Shown: piece after piece, positions 43,896 to 53,825 of the stretch
Numbering within the stretch: the first letter of the stretch is position 1
Layout of the letters: each line of letters starts with the position of its first letter
Assembly: GCF_008124865.1 (NCBI RefSeq)
Contig: NZ_VNHY01000005.1
Span: forward strand, 56,954 to 120,953
DNA: 64,000 nucleotides
Direction of reading: 5' to 3'
From: Fodinibius salinus
GTDB taxonomy: Bacteria; Bacteroidota; Rhodothermia; Balneolales; Balneolaceae
The notes under the pieces: generated by a model
Databases searched by the model: none
The model's input: only the letters and a program-made list of their open reading frames with translations
What the model was told of the DNA's origin: nothing
Made by a program: the position numbers and the translations under genes

Positions 43896-44354
43896 ATGAG
43901 CAATAAAGAAACAGATAATACAAAAAAATTAGCGGAGTTACTCGACAGCAAATTTCGAATTCCTAATACCAATATTCGCTTTGGAATTGATCCCATATTG
44001 GGGCTTATACCGGGAGCCGGAGACTGGCTGGCGGGAGTAATATCACTTTACTTTTTGATACAGGCAGTTATGATGGGCGGTCGGGCTTCGGTGCTGGGGC
44101 GTATGTTTATTAATATTTTGCTGGATGTACTAATTGGATCTATTCCCATTTTAGGTGAGGTTTTTGACATTTATTGGAAAGCGAACCTAAGAAATGCTGA
44201 ATTGCTGAAAGAACTGAAAGAAAATCCCGAACAAACAACGACTGAAAGCCGGCTGTGGGTTTGGTTTGTATTTGTTCAATTTGTCGTCATTATTATTGCA
44301 GTACTATTGCTTATCAGCTGGCTGATTGCAGAACTCATTGGTGCTATTTTATAA
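43896..44354 (+). CDS. DUF4112 domain membrane protein
   Basis: The 152-residue protein carries DUF4112: FRIPNTNIRFGIDPILGLIPGAGD, then VMMGGRASVLGRMFINILLDVLIGSIPILGEVFDIYWKANLRN, a pattern with two or three membrane helices. A last helix lies at about 120-145. Function is unknown. I prefer the ATG at 43896 to the GTG one codon earlier. It stands alone on the plus strand between two minus-strand transcription units. Confidence 0.85.
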   Translation: MSNKETDNTKKLAELLDSKFRIPNTNIRFGIDPILGLIPGAGDWLAGVISLYFLIQAVMMGGRASVLGRMFINILLDVLIGSIPILGEVFDIYWKANLRNAELLKELKENPEQTTTESRLWVWFVFVQFVVIIIAVLLLISWLIAELIGAIL

Positions 44355-44451
44355 ATCAGTTTGGTATCCGGTTAGAATAATAAGACGGGTTTGGCAAAAC
44401 GTTGTGTTATTGCAAATGGAGTGAATGGATGAGCGAAATGTGGGCTTCTCC

Positions 44452-44484
44452 ACTATATTGGGGATCGGCACGGTCCAATATAGT
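44452..44484. repeat. Inverted repeat between DUF4112 and the surface-protein operon
   Basis: ACTATATTGG and CCAATATAGT are perfect 10-base arms around a 13-base GC-rich loop. No T tract follows. It lies between convergent genes, so it may terminate or be an unrelated palindrome. Confidence 0.4.
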
Positions 44485-44581
44485 AGGACTCGCGATGACA
44501 ATTTCATATTATGTGGTTTTGCAAAAAGATTCTAGGAATCAGCTTCACCGACCGGGAGGTATTGATAAAAATTACTGTCTA

Positions 44582-45772
44582 TCAATTTAAGGCAGGCCGA
44601 CCGGGGGGATCGGGCAGCTCTGAGTCACTGCTTCCAGACAATAGAACGCTTCCAACCGTTATTGCAGCTGAAGCTCCTATACCCATTAATACCCAACGCT
44701 TATTGGCTGCGACAAAACCAGGTTTTGAGGAGCGTTTCTTGGTTTCAATGGTATCGAAAGCAAGTCCTTTTTGCCCATTGTACGGGGTTCCTAATGTGGG
44801 AGTAGTTATCGATGTAATTGGTGATATTTCGGACTCTAAATATCCTGTTTTAAATGGTTGCTCTTTCCATACTCTTAGTGGAATTGCATCATCATTATCC
44901 AGGTTGACAACCATGGCAACATGACCGTTATCCCTGTATGTCCCAGTGGCCCACTCCTGTTGAAAGGTAGCGACAAATGTGTTTTTGACATTTGGGAACT
45001 GATAAACTTCTATATGAGAATGTTGGATTTTATATTCAGGAGTATTTTTATCAGTGACATCATTTACAAAGCGTTTGGTTGGTAACACTGTATATTTATA
45101 AAAAGGGCCAAAGGAATCTTCATAAGAATAACGGTCAATTCCGCCTTTAACGATATAAGCGTCAGGCGTTAACATTGAAGAAAGCGTTTTGGTACTTTTA
45201 TTGACAAGTGCATCTTGAAACTTGTGTACCTTACTGATAACTACTTCTCTTTCTTTGGCCGATGCCAGCACCTTACGATCAAGTGCAAACTGATAATTAT
45301 ATATCTCAGGCACTAGTTGAGCATCCGTGAGTTCTGCTTTTCGGTTAAATTTTAAGGAAAGAGCCTGATATTCAAGAGTATCGGTATGGGCTGTTTTGAC
45401 ATATATTTCGCGGACTTCGTAGTTGCCATCAGAATGTGATAATAAATGAAGAGTATCACCCAAACGAATGGAGGTGATTTCATTTGTGTCGATAAGATGG
45501 TTTAATAATCCGATAGCTGGATGATTGCCCGGCAATTTAATTCCTTTCCAACCCTGTGGATGATTAATTGATTGGCGAATTTGCAGGATATGATTTTTGA
45601 TAGCAGGAGCGGCACTATTTGCAGGATTTGCAACAAGCGTAATGTCATTCTGTTGTCCATAACCGGGAATGGTAATACTTAAAAGAAGTATTACAAAAAG
45701 TCCTGCTGTAAAGGATTTCATTTTAGGTGTATACTTCAATTGGTTCATATCGATAATTTTTGAGTCAATCAT
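44582..45772 (-). CDS. Secreted protein of unknown function, paired with the T9SS cargo
   Basis: I do not recognise this protein. From Met18 (45721) it has a clear signal peptide, FTAGLFVILLLSITIPGYGQ, so the true start is probably there or at Met9 (45748); the listed start is the longest frame. The body (about 50-330) is mixed alpha/beta, with LDRKVLASAKEREVVISKV and a region like an SnoaL/NTF2-type fold (DALVNKSTKTLSSMLTPDAY), weakly supported. The C-terminus has one helix (WVLMGIGASAAITVGSVLL) and a Pro-rich tail LPDPPGRP. It follows the 2126-residue surface protein by 2 bases and is surely co-transcribed, suggesting an assembly or anchoring partner. Confidence 0.7.
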   Translation of the reverse strand: MIDSKIIDMNQLKYTPKMKSFTAGLFVILLLSITIPGYGQQNDITLVANPANSAAPAIKNHILQIRQSINHPQGWKGIKLPGNHPAIGLLNHLIDTNEITSIRLGDTLHLLSHSDGNYEVREIYVKTAHTDTLEYQALSLKFNRKAELTDAQLVPEIYNYQFALDRKVLASAKEREVVISKVHKFQDALVNKSTKTLSSMLTPDAYIVKGGIDRYSYEDSFGPFYKYTVLPTKRFVNDVTDKNTPEYKIQHSHIEVYQFPNVKNTFVATFQQEWATGTYRDNGHVAMVVNLDNDDAIPLRVWKEQPFKTGYLESEISPITSITTPTLGTPYNGQKGLAFDTIETKKRSSKPGFVAANKRWVLMGIGASAAITVGSVLLSGSSDSELPDPPGRPALN

Positions 45773-45774
45773 AA

Positions 45775-48700
45775 TTATTTAATCAGTACCATCTTTTTGG
45801 TTTGGACTTTCTGTCCCACAATTAAGCGATAGAAATATGTTCCACTGGCTAGGCGAGTACCGTCAAATTGTATCCGATGCCAACCTGCTTTTAATGGTTT
45901 ATTAACCAGAGTACGTACTTTTCGGCCGAGGATATTATATATTTCTAACGATACATCACTGCGTTTGTTAATTCCGAACTTTATAGTTGTTGTGGGGTTG
46001 AAGGGGTTTGGATAATTTTGAGTCAGCGTAATTTCTTGGGGACCCAAATTATTCTGAACCTGTTGTAATTCGGTAGTTGTTCCAACATATATCTCAAACT
46101 GTTTGCGCCCTTTGGCAGTCATCAATGAATAAGACTCATTATGCTCCAATATTTTTGAACGTCCTTTTTTGGGATCAGCAATTAATACAGACATATCATT
46201 TTTAAGATCCGGTATCTTGGGGGTCCATCTAACTTTCTCTTGTTTCTTAGCTTTAACCTCGATGGTATAGTGCTTGCGATCGCGGTCCAAAACATCGCCC
46301 TTGGTGTGTAAGGTTCTTTTTCGCTTCGTTTTATCCTTGTCAATAATTACAGCTCCGAAATTACTGAGCTTTAGTGGGGGATGGTATTGCGTAAAAGTTT
46401 TGCTCTTTTTCTTATTTGAATGGTAGATAATATGTACTTTGGCCGGACGTTTTTGGCTCTCCATATCAATGTCAAGAGTAACCTCTTTTGGCCGGGAGAC
46501 TAGCTTGGTAGTTTCTTTAGAACTTTTTGGTTGTCTTCGTTTTGAGATACTGGTATAAGGTATTTCAATATTAATGTCTTTATCCTCATCATTAAATACA
46601 TAGTAAGCAGAAAAAGACTCCATCTTCTTGCTTTCGTAGAAACTACCATCATATCCAAAGAGCGTAAGTGAATCTTGATTAAAAGCCATAATCTCATCCC
46701 AATTATCTGTACGCCTGAAAGGATTACTAATAATATTCCATCCTGGCTGCAGGCTAATACTATAGGTATCATTGGGGGATGGCTTAACTGCAGGATATGT
46801 ACCTTGAATATCAAGAGACTGTTTGCTCAATACCCAAAAGCCCATACCAGCTCGAAAAGCAAGTGGTTGGTCTTTGGAATGCTCTTGGAGAAAATTATCT
46901 TCGCTGCCATCATCTTTAAATACTTTCCAGTCAGTACCATAATTACCTTCAAAAAATGTTTCTACCGGTATGGTTTCACTTGTTGGCACTCCAACTAGCC
47001 GATAATCGAATGAGTCCATTTCTCCGCTGCCGTCTCCAAAAGTAATATGCTCGTCCATTGAACTATTTTGGGGGTCTATCCGCGTGGTAAAGTTTTGTGC
47101 TGATGACCAGCGGCTGGAAGTCAATTTGGTTTTTACTCTTACTTGCCAAAAATAGGTGGTGTTGGGATCTAAGTCATTCAATTGTACCGTCTGTTTACTA
47201 ACCATTGTATCGGTCACCACGGTATTAAAATTATTATCAGTGCTAACTCTCAATTCAAATTGGCCATCTTGATAATTCGAAGTCCAGGACAAGTGTGGTG
47301 CAATACTGATATCTTGTTCTTTTTCACCAGGGAAGGCCAGGGTTGGGGGCCCCGCCTTGATAGTAAAAACTTGGGGAGAAGACCATTGCCCGTAGCTTAT
47401 ACTGTTACGAGCTCGAACCCGCCAGTAATAGTTGGTGTTACGCTGGAGGTTACTTTGCAACTGGTAGCTGGATTTGGAAATACCCGATTTAGAAATAACC
47501 GAACTGTTTTGGTCAAAAGTGCTAGAGGTAGATACCTGTAGCTGGTAAGTGTCCGATCCTGAAGCTGACTTCCATTCCAGCGTAGGTGTTAAATTAATGA
47601 TTGCTTCTTTATCTCCCGGTTTTGTAAGTACAACTTTGGGAGGCGCCGTAACATTTACCGTAACATCAAAACTAGTTTGATCAGATTTACTGCCATCACT
47701 TGCGCTCAGCGTTATCGTAGCCGTACCGTTTTGACCGGGACTGGGAGTTAGCTCAACAGTTCGATCACTGCCGGTACCATTTATGGTGATATTGTTGTCA
47801 GGAAACAACGTCTGATTGTTGGAAGAGGCCGAGACCGTTACATTGGATAGGTTCGTATTTGGATCGTCAACCGTGAAGTCCACCATAAGAGACACGCCAT
47901 CTTTGTCGATTGTTTGGTCATTTATTGATGATAGGCTCGGTCCGGTGCTCGCCGCCTCATACGCCCCCATATCTACCGTGCCGCCACGAGTGCGTTGGTT
48001 CCCGGCAATGTCGGTAGTAATCCCCGAGGGAATGGCATCGTTATCTCCGGCATCAACGGCGGGCGAAGTAAGCTGTAAGACTAGTCCATCGTCGGCCGTA
48101 AACCAAGTATTGTCAGCTCCCTTGGGATTCGAAGTATTGACAAACTGAGGATTGGCGTCAATATTAGTGCTATTGCTAAAAGATACCGAATTGCTACTGG
48201 CATCCAGATAATAAGTATCGGCTATGGGCCCTGTTGATATTTCTGAAGTCCCTCCGTTAATAAGGGAGTGGCTAATAGTGAGAGTAGATTCTGACGTATT
48301 ATCTATGTGATTCGCTCCCAGATCTGCCGAGTTGTCATAAAAAATAGTATTGGTGATGAGTGGAGTTGTATCCATACCTTGAGTAGATATAGCACCGCCA
48401 TTTCCATCTTGATCTGAGGCGTGGTTATTGATAAATACACTATTTATAAGCATTAAATCAGCAGTTTTCCCTGCACCCCATATTCTAACTGCGCCACCTC
48501 TACTAAATTCTCCTGATACATTATTACTATAAAAAATGGTATTCATGATGATGGAACTACTTTTGCTACCTATATAAATGGCTCCACCATTACCAAATGA
48601 TGCAATAGCCGTATTCCCCTTAAAAATGAGTCTGTTTAATATAGGGCTACATTCGCTGCCAGATCCTCCACCCTGACAAAAAAGTCCACCCCCATGTTTT

Positions 48701-51700
48701 TCAGGATCATTGTTTTTCGCCTGCCCTCCTGTAACGATAAGCCCATCGAGAAGTGTAGCATTGGTTATAACTCCATTATTACGTCCATCTATAAATAGCA
48801 CGTGATTACTGTTAGTGCCATTAATATGATCCGTGCCGCTAAAGGTATTGGAGTCGCCATCGCTGTCGGTATTGGGGGCAAAAGGATCATCATCCTGATC
48901 AATGTCTCCGCTTAGGATTGTTCGATTGCCCGAAATATCGCGGTCGCTTAGCTGGGTTTCTGTCCCGTCGAAGCCGCCATAGATCTTGAGTCCGTCCTGA
49001 TCGCCGGTAATGGTAAAATAGGCATTTATATCGCCTTGGGTAGGATTGGTACCTTCATCAGGATAATACGTGCCTTCGGCGATCCAGATTTCGTCTTTAC
49101 CGCCCGCTACCGTTAGGGCATCCTGCAGGTGTTGGAAGGCACTGCCCCACGAGCTGCCATCCCCGCCGGAAGAGGCTCCGGCATCTACATAAATAGTTTC
49201 GGCAACATCATTCAAATTTACGGTAACAGATTGCGTGACTGTTTGATTGAATGAGTCCGTGGCTTCAATCGTTAGGGAAAAGGTCTGTGGACCTTTGTAA
49301 TTCAGGTCAAATGCATCATCAACAGTTATCTTTCCTTCATTATCGATGGCAAAAGCCGAATTCCCATTTCCATTATAATCTTGGTTTCCTGAGCTGATGG
49401 CATAAGTCATATTTGCATCTACAGCTCCGCCGTCACCATCCTTGGCATCACTGTCAGTAATCAAGGTTCCCGATGCCGTATGTTCATCGATTGTTTTTGT
49501 CACATTTCCGGAAACCATAATTGGAGGATTTCCTGCCAGGTTCACAAATACGGTGGCAGAACTACTGGAAAGTCCAAGATTATCTGTGATTGTAGTGCTT
49601 ATTTCCCGACTAAACACTGAGACCGGACTTGTTGTGTTTTTATACTGGATTGCACGCAGTAGCTCCTGCACGCGTGCTATTGTGGAATTGGTGTTAAAGT
49701 TAATCCTGAGGTCATTGCCAACTGTAATATCATTACCTAGCGTACCTACTATGGTACCTTCTACACTTACATTACTTCCAGACGTAGTTCCTGATACGGA
49801 TACTGTACCTCCGGTATTTAACTGTAACAGATCTTCTGCAGCATTTGTATTTGCTGATACTGTTACGTGCAAGTTTCCTCCGTTTAAACTGCCCGGGTTA
49901 TCCACATCAGACAGGGTGGCATTTCCACCGTCATCGAGATTTACCGCCGGCCCACCGACCTCGAAATCTACGGTATCACCATCTAGGTTACCTACGACAG
50001 GTGGACTGCCTAAAGTCATCGAAAAATCAGCGGTTACATCCTGATCCCCGCCGTTAGCAGTTCCGTTGTTATCAGAGAGCGTTAGGGTAAAGGTCTGTTG
50101 TCCACTGCCTGTAAGTGCTCCCCAGTGCAGGTTGCGGATGAGCGTTTGAATACGAGATGAGGTAGCATCGCTATTAAAATTGATAGTTAAGGTATTTCCG
50201 CCCTGTCCATCATTTACTCCATCTACGGTACCTAAAGAGGTACCATTAACCTTGATGGCCTGTCCGGCTGATATTTCTGCATTTCCACCTGCAACTACCG
50301 TTGTGCCATCTACGCTAAAGCTCCCGTTGGCGGTATTATTAATATCTTTATCCTTGATCTCTAATAATCCTCCATCATAATCCGGAGAATCTACATTATT
50401 TACGGTAGCATCTTTTCCATCATCTATAGTAACTGCAGAGCCTCCAGTTTGTACAGGAGAGTTATCACCATTAAGATTGGTTATCACCGGCGGACTATTA
50501 ACTGCTGTTAAGCTTACGGTAGAACTGAGTGAAAGCGCTGCCGTATCATCGCCTCCGTTGGCTGTTCCACCATCGTCAGTAATCTCTGTAATCGTAACGA
50601 TACGATCTGAGCCTGTTGTGGGGTCGCCCGAAGTGTTTCGATATGCTAGTTCCTCTACCAGTGTTTGCAGCTGGCCAGTAGTCAAGCTTGCTCCGCTAAA
50701 GCTTATCGTAGCAGTACTGCCTGATACTGATATATTTACAAAAAGATTATTACCGGCAGTGTTAACCGTATTACCGTCGGTTAAGGCTATGTTGCTGCCG
50801 TCAAATCGCAAAATTTCTGAAGCTCCGTCGCTTATATTGGAAATAGTCATTGTTAGGCTCGAGATATATTGCCCTCCCTCAGCATTTGAAGCACTCACTC
50901 CACTATATAGATCTACACCCGGGGCAGCATCACCTTCCGTAAAGGCCGGATCATTACCTGTGGCTGACAAGGTAGGTTCATCATTGATATCGGTAATATC
51001 AATATTGACGGTAATAGTTGCGGTACCGATGCCATCAGAAATCTGAATATCAAAAGAGTCGGCGCCGCTGTAGTTGGCATTAGGGGTATAAGTAAGTCCC
51101 GTAGGGGAAATGGAACCACCGTTTGAAGTTGCGGATGCCGGAAACCCGCCCAGAGATCCGTTCGCAGGGGCAGACGAAATAGACCAAGTGAGATTATCCC
51201 CGGAGTCAGTGTCAGTAATATCAAGCAATCCATTAATAGATGTTGCGGAGGCATCTTCGTTAATAGTAAGAGAAGCCGAGCTTCCATCGTTAAAGGTTGG
51301 TGCAGTGTTACTACTTGGATTGCCTTGTTTTTCCAGATAGATATTTTGGCCATCACTGCCATTTTCACTTTTATAGTCCCAAATATCTTGGTCTCCGTCG
51401 TTGTCAAAATCTGCAACTATGGTACTACTTGCCGCCCAAAAAAGATTATCGTCGGCTATTCCACTAAACGGGTTGGATGATCCGGTAACTTCAGAAAATG
51501 ATCCGGAACCGTTATTGGCGTAAAAGCTGAATGTGGCATACGAATTATCATCATACCCCAACACATCTATATCCCCGTCATTGTCAAAGTCACCGGTAAT
51601 AATGCCGGTATCAACATCAGGTATTGCTGATAGGGGATTGCTTCCTCCGGATTTCGAAGAGGTAAAACCGCTGCTGGTATTTTCCAGATAGATATTTTGG

Positions 51701-52155
51701 CCATCACTGCCATTTTCACTTTTATAGTCCCAAATATCTTGGTCTCCGTCGTTGTCAAAATCTGCAACTATGGTACTACTTGCCGCCCAAAAAAGATTAT
51801 CGTCGGCTATTCCACTAAACGGGTTGGATGATCCGGTAACTTCAGAAAATGATCCGGAACCGTTATTGGCGTAAAAGCTGAATGTGGCATACGAATTATC
51901 ATCATACCCCAACACATCTATATCCCCGTCATTGTCAAAGTCACCGGTAATAACGCCGGTATCAACATCAGGTATTGCTGATAGGGGATTGCTTCCTCCG
52001 GATTTCGAAGAGGTATAATCTGTTTGTGCATATAGATTTGATGATAAACAACTAAATATTATCACCAGAGATGCCAGGGGTTTTATTAAATAATGGATTG
52101 AGGAAATGAGTCTTTTAAACTGAGATATAATGTGATACTGGTTGTTGTTGAACAT
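45775..52155 (-). CDS. Giant secreted multidomain protein with T9SS sorting domain
   Basis: The 2126-residue protein has a signal peptide ending at about 44 (LYAQ). Residues 46-280 are two near-identical FG-GAP/VCBS units with Ca-binding DFDNDGDIDV and DFDNDGDQDI motifs. From 285 to 985 come five cadherin-like or bacterial Ig-type repeats (SPPVITNLNGD, SPPVVGNLDGD and others). Residues 985-1400 form a right-handed beta-helix with choice-of-anchor features (ETIYVDAGASSGGDGSSWGSAF). Two fibronectin III domains follow (1505-1690), then a basic segment (about 1840-2030). The end, from 2038, is the type IX sorting domain (LTQNYPNPFNPTTTIKFGI, ASGTYFYRLIVG). It should be exported and surface-anchored, an adhesin or matrix protein. 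Confidence 0.9.
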   Translation of the reverse strand: MFNNNQYHIISQFKRLISSIHYLIKPLASLVIIFSCLSSNLYAQTDYTSSKSGGSNPLSAIPDVDTGVITGDFDNDGDIDVLGYDDNSYATFSFYANNGSGSFSEVTGSSNPFSGIADDNLFWAASSTIVADFDNDGDQDIWDYKSENGSDGQNIYLENTSSGFTSSKSGGSNPLSAIPDVDTGIITGDFDNDGDIDVLGYDDNSYATFSFYANNGSGSFSEVTGSSNPFSGIADDNLFWAASSTIVADFDNDGDQDIWDYKSENGSDGQNIYLEKQGNPSSNTAPTFNDGSSASLTINEDASATSINGLLDITDTDSGDNLTWSISSAPANGSLGGFPASATSNGGSISPTGLTYTPNANYSGADSFDIQISDGIGTATITVNIDITDINDEPTLSATGNDPAFTEGDAAPGVDLYSGVSASNAEGGQYISSLTMTISNISDGASEILRFDGSNIALTDGNTVNTAGNNLFVNISVSGSTATISFSGASLTTGQLQTLVEELAYRNTSGDPTTGSDRIVTITEITDDGGTANGGDDTAALSLSSTVSLTAVNSPPVITNLNGDNSPVQTGGSAVTIDDGKDATVNNVDSPDYDGGLLEIKDKDINNTANGSFSVDGTTVVAGGNAEISAGQAIKVNGTSLGTVDGVNDGQGGNTLTINFNSDATSSRIQTLIRNLHWGALTGSGQQTFTLTLSDNNGTANGGDQDVTADFSMTLGSPPVVGNLDGDTVDFEVGGPAVNLDDGGNATLSDVDNPGSLNGGNLHVTVSANTNAAEDLLQLNTGGTVSVSGTTSGSNVSVEGTIVGTLGNDITVGNDLRINFNTNSTIARVQELLRAIQYKNTTSPVSVFSREISTTITDNLGLSSSSATVFVNLAGNPPIMVSGNVTKTIDEHTASGTLITDSDAKDGDGGAVDANMTYAISSGNQDYNGNGNSAFAIDNEGKITVDDAFDLNYKGPQTFSLTIEATDSFNQTVTQSVTVNLNDVAETIYVDAGASSGGDGSSWGSAFQHLQDALTVAGGKDEIWIAEGTYYPDEGTNPTQGDINAYFTITGDQDGLKIYGGFDGTETQLSDRDISGNRTILSGDIDQDDDPFAPNTDSDGDSNTFSGTDHINGTNSNHVLFIDGRNNGVITNATLLDGLIVTGGQAKNNDPEKHGGGLFCQGGGSGSECSPILNRLIFKGNTAIASFGNGGAIYIGSKSSSIIMNTIFYSNNVSGEFSRGGAVRIWGAGKTADLMLINSVFINNHASDQDGNGGAISTQGMDTTPLITNTIFYDNSADLGANHIDNTSESTLTISHSLINGGTSEISTGPIADTYYLDASSNSVSFSNSTNIDANPQFVNTSNPKGADNTWFTADDGLVLQLTSPAVDAGDNDAIPSGITTDIAGNQRTRGGTVDMGAYEAASTGPSLSSINDQTIDKDGVSLMVDFTVDDPNTNLSNVTVSASSNNQTLFPDNNITINGTGSDRTVELTPSPGQNGTATITLSASDGSKSDQTSFDVTVNVTAPPKVVLTKPGDKEAIINLTPTLEWKSASGSDTYQLQVSTSSTFDQNSSVISKSGISKSSYQLQSNLQRNTNYYWRVRARNSISYGQWSSPQVFTIKAGPPTLAFPGEKEQDISIAPHLSWTSNYQDGQFELRVSTDNNFNTVVTDTMVSKQTVQLNDLDPNTTYFWQVRVKTKLTSSRWSSAQNFTTRIDPQNSSMDEHITFGDGSGEMDSFDYRLVGVPTSETIPVETFFEGNYGTDWKVFKDDGSEDNFLQEHSKDQPLAFRAGMGFWVLSKQSLDIQGTYPAVKPSPNDTYSISLQPGWNIISNPFRRTDNWDEIMAFNQDSLTLFGYDGSFYESKKMESFSAYYVFNDEDKDINIEIPYTSISKRRQPKSSKETTKLVSRPKEVTLDIDMESQKRPAKVHIIYHSNKKKSKTFTQYHPPLKLSNFGAVIIDKDKTKRKRTLHTKGDVLDRDRKHYTIEVKAKKQEKVRWTPKIPDLKNDMSVLIADPKKGRSKILEHNESYSLMTAKGRKQFEIYVGTTTELQQVQNNLGPQEITLTQNYPNPFNPTTTIKFGINKRSDVSLEIYNILGRKVRTLVNKPLKAGWHRIQFDGTRLASGTYFYRLIVGQKVQTKKMVLIK
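51329..51664 (-). repeat. Tandem duplication, second unit (FG-GAP copy 2)
   Basis: These 336 bases repeat at 51680-52015 with a single base difference (T at 51603, C at 51954), a period of 351 bases or 117 codons. They encode the second FG-GAP unit of the giant protein. Confidence 0.95.
51680..52015 (-). repeat. Tandem duplication, first unit (FG-GAP copy 1)
   Basis: This is the partner of 51329-51664. The one base change gives Val in this copy and Ile in the other. The near identity means a recent in-frame duplication or ongoing gene conversion. Confidence 0.95.
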
Positions 52156-52676
52156 ACGAAAAGCCGTCCCTTTTGTTTGATATCGTTATTAAAAGCCACC
52201 AATGATATTATAGTTAGGCATCTTTATAGGGGAGGGGTACTCCAGAAAGAATACTGCAAAAGTCCGTTCACTACAATGGGAATAATGTAATAGCGCGTAG
52301 AGTTGAGGAGATACTTCTGTTATTGCAGTGTAATCTGAATTACGCAAGTATCATATAAGTCACCAGTCCCCATAATCACCAATCCTATAAGATCAACGTA
52401 ATATTCTGTCCGTTTTCTGCGCTACAAGAAAACAAATTACAGCTAAAAAATATATTCATATAAGCTCAAATTGAAGTAATCAGATTAGCCCAACCTTTTT
52501 TATGATGCCTGTGTTAATGGAAAGGTGGAGTTAAAGCCTATAGAGGTAGATTATGGAGGGCTATATTATTGGGGAGTATAAAAGTAAAAATGCGAACGGA
52601 TTGGTTTCGGCTATTTTAAACGGTAATAAGACGTTGGGATAGTGCAGGATAGGTCTTCCGGCACTTAGCCGATTTG
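52156..52676. other. Long non-coding region upstream of the giant surface protein
   Basis: These 521 bases hold no plausible gene on either strand. They form the upstream region of the giant protein operon and the downstream region of an AraC-family gene. The one clear signal is a 23-base sequence at 52580-52602 shared with the upstream region of the second surface protein. No consensus promoter was found. Confidence 0.5.
52580..52602. repeat. 23-base sequence shared with 57059-57081, copy 1
   Basis: AAAAGTAAAAATGCGAACGG plus ATT occurs identically at both sites. Here it lies 425 bases before the giant protein start and 75 bases past the AraC stop codon. A regulatory site or the scar of a duplication are both possible. 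Confidence 0.6.
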
Positions 52677-53693
52677 CTATTCTGTGGAATATTGTTGCTG
52701 ATATCTTCCCGGCGTGATATCAAACTCTGCTTTAAATGCCCGAATAAAATTCGAGGCATTGTCAAAACCAAGTTGGTAGGCTACTTCTGACACAGTAGTT
52801 TTTGTTCCTTGTAACTTTTTTTGTGCCAGTTGCATCTGTTTATGACGGTAGTACCGGAAGGGAGTGGTGTTCATTTCTTGTTTGAAGTGCCGCTTTAACC
52901 CAGATACAGATATTCCAAATTGGGCAGCCAGAAAATCCATGCCGGGGAAAGGCATCTTAAGATAGTCGTCCAAATATTCGGCTACTTGTTGGGCTACATT
53001 CACAGGTAGGGAAGAAGGCTCCATTGGATTTTCTATCTGTAATTGAAATAGCATATCCAGCGTATTGCTAATATGGGTAAGTATTTGCAGTTTATTCGTG
53101 GGCGTTGATGAAGGATCACCCACCGTTTGTGCTAATTGCTTGATTTTTGATTTAATGGGAGACGGCGCCTGTGGTAGGAGAAACATCAGGTCATTTGGCT
53201 CATCGATAATTTTCTGCAGACGAGGATGAGAGATGTGTTGCTTGTTAATGTACTGGTCAATGAAGTTGTGACTGATAACAATTTGCAGATTTTCTTCGTG
53301 ATAGCCAGCCGGCAATTCGGTAACGTAATTGGCATAATTGCTAAAAAGGGCAATCGTGCTTTGGTACATATCATAATGATCGTCACCGGAGATCAGCCGA
53401 GCGGACTTATTTTGATTAAGTAAGTATTTGAGCGTATAAAATTTACCCTCATGTCGCGGAAGCAGTTCCATCCGGTGTTTAGCATAGCAATGGGTTTTTT
53501 GATGCAGAATTAACACATCATCACCCAGCAACTGATAAGAAAAGGTGAAGGAATGGTAATCGTTATCCGCCGTGTAGATATTCTTTGTAGGGTTATGGTC
53601 TAGTAGGTCGCTCCATTTATCCATTATAGTATGGAAGTCAGAGATCGGGAAAAACTGTTGCTGTAGCTCAACAGTATTCTGTTCTTCTTGCAT
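52677..53693 (-). CDS. AraC-family transcriptional regulator
   Basis: The 338-residue protein has a C-terminal double helix-turn-helix of about 100 residues. The first helix pair is MDFLAAQFGISVSGLKRHFK, and the second is VSEVAYQLGFDNASNFIRAF followed by FDITPGRY, the AraC signature. The N-terminal 200 residues are not a recognised cupin; they may bind a ligand or mediate dimers. It is transcribed toward the giant surface-protein operon, 521 bases away, and is the obvious candidate regulator. Like the other AraC gene here it sits upstream of a surface protein on the same strand. Confidence 0.92.
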   Translation of the reverse strand: MQEEQNTVELQQQFFPISDFHTIMDKWSDLLDHNPTKNIYTADNDYHSFTFSYQLLGDDVLILHQKTHCYAKHRMELLPRHEGKFYTLKYLLNQNKSARLISGDDHYDMYQSTIALFSNYANYVTELPAGYHEENLQIVISHNFIDQYINKQHISHPRLQKIIDEPNDLMFLLPQAPSPIKSKIKQLAQTVGDPSSTPTNKLQILTHISNTLDMLFQLQIENPMEPSSLPVNVAQQVAEYLDDYLKMPFPGMDFLAAQFGISVSGLKRHFKQEMNTTPFRYYRHKQMQLAQKKLQGTKTTVSEVAYQLGFDNASNFIRAFKAEFDITPGRYQQQYSTE

Positions 53694-53825
53694 AAATATA
53701 TGGAGTATCCCTAATTCGCCTTGTATATTTTTATTGTTGATTTAGGTTAACAAAAAGTGAATTAAATTTCAGAATTCTAATAACAACCCCCATAAACAAT
53801 AAAAGTTTGTGTAAAATTATCCAGA

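Noticed and set aside
49442..51046. Long plus-strand frames of 189 and 200 codons opposite the giant surface gene
   Set aside because: They are antisense shadows of a Ser/Thr/Gly/Asp-rich repeat protein; their translations are Pro/Ser/Val-rich with no domain, and the minus-strand protein has clear domains throughout.
51329..52015. Tandem repeat considered as a CRISPR or satellite array
   Set aside because: The units are 336 bases, translate in frame into FG-GAP repeats and have no spacer pattern.
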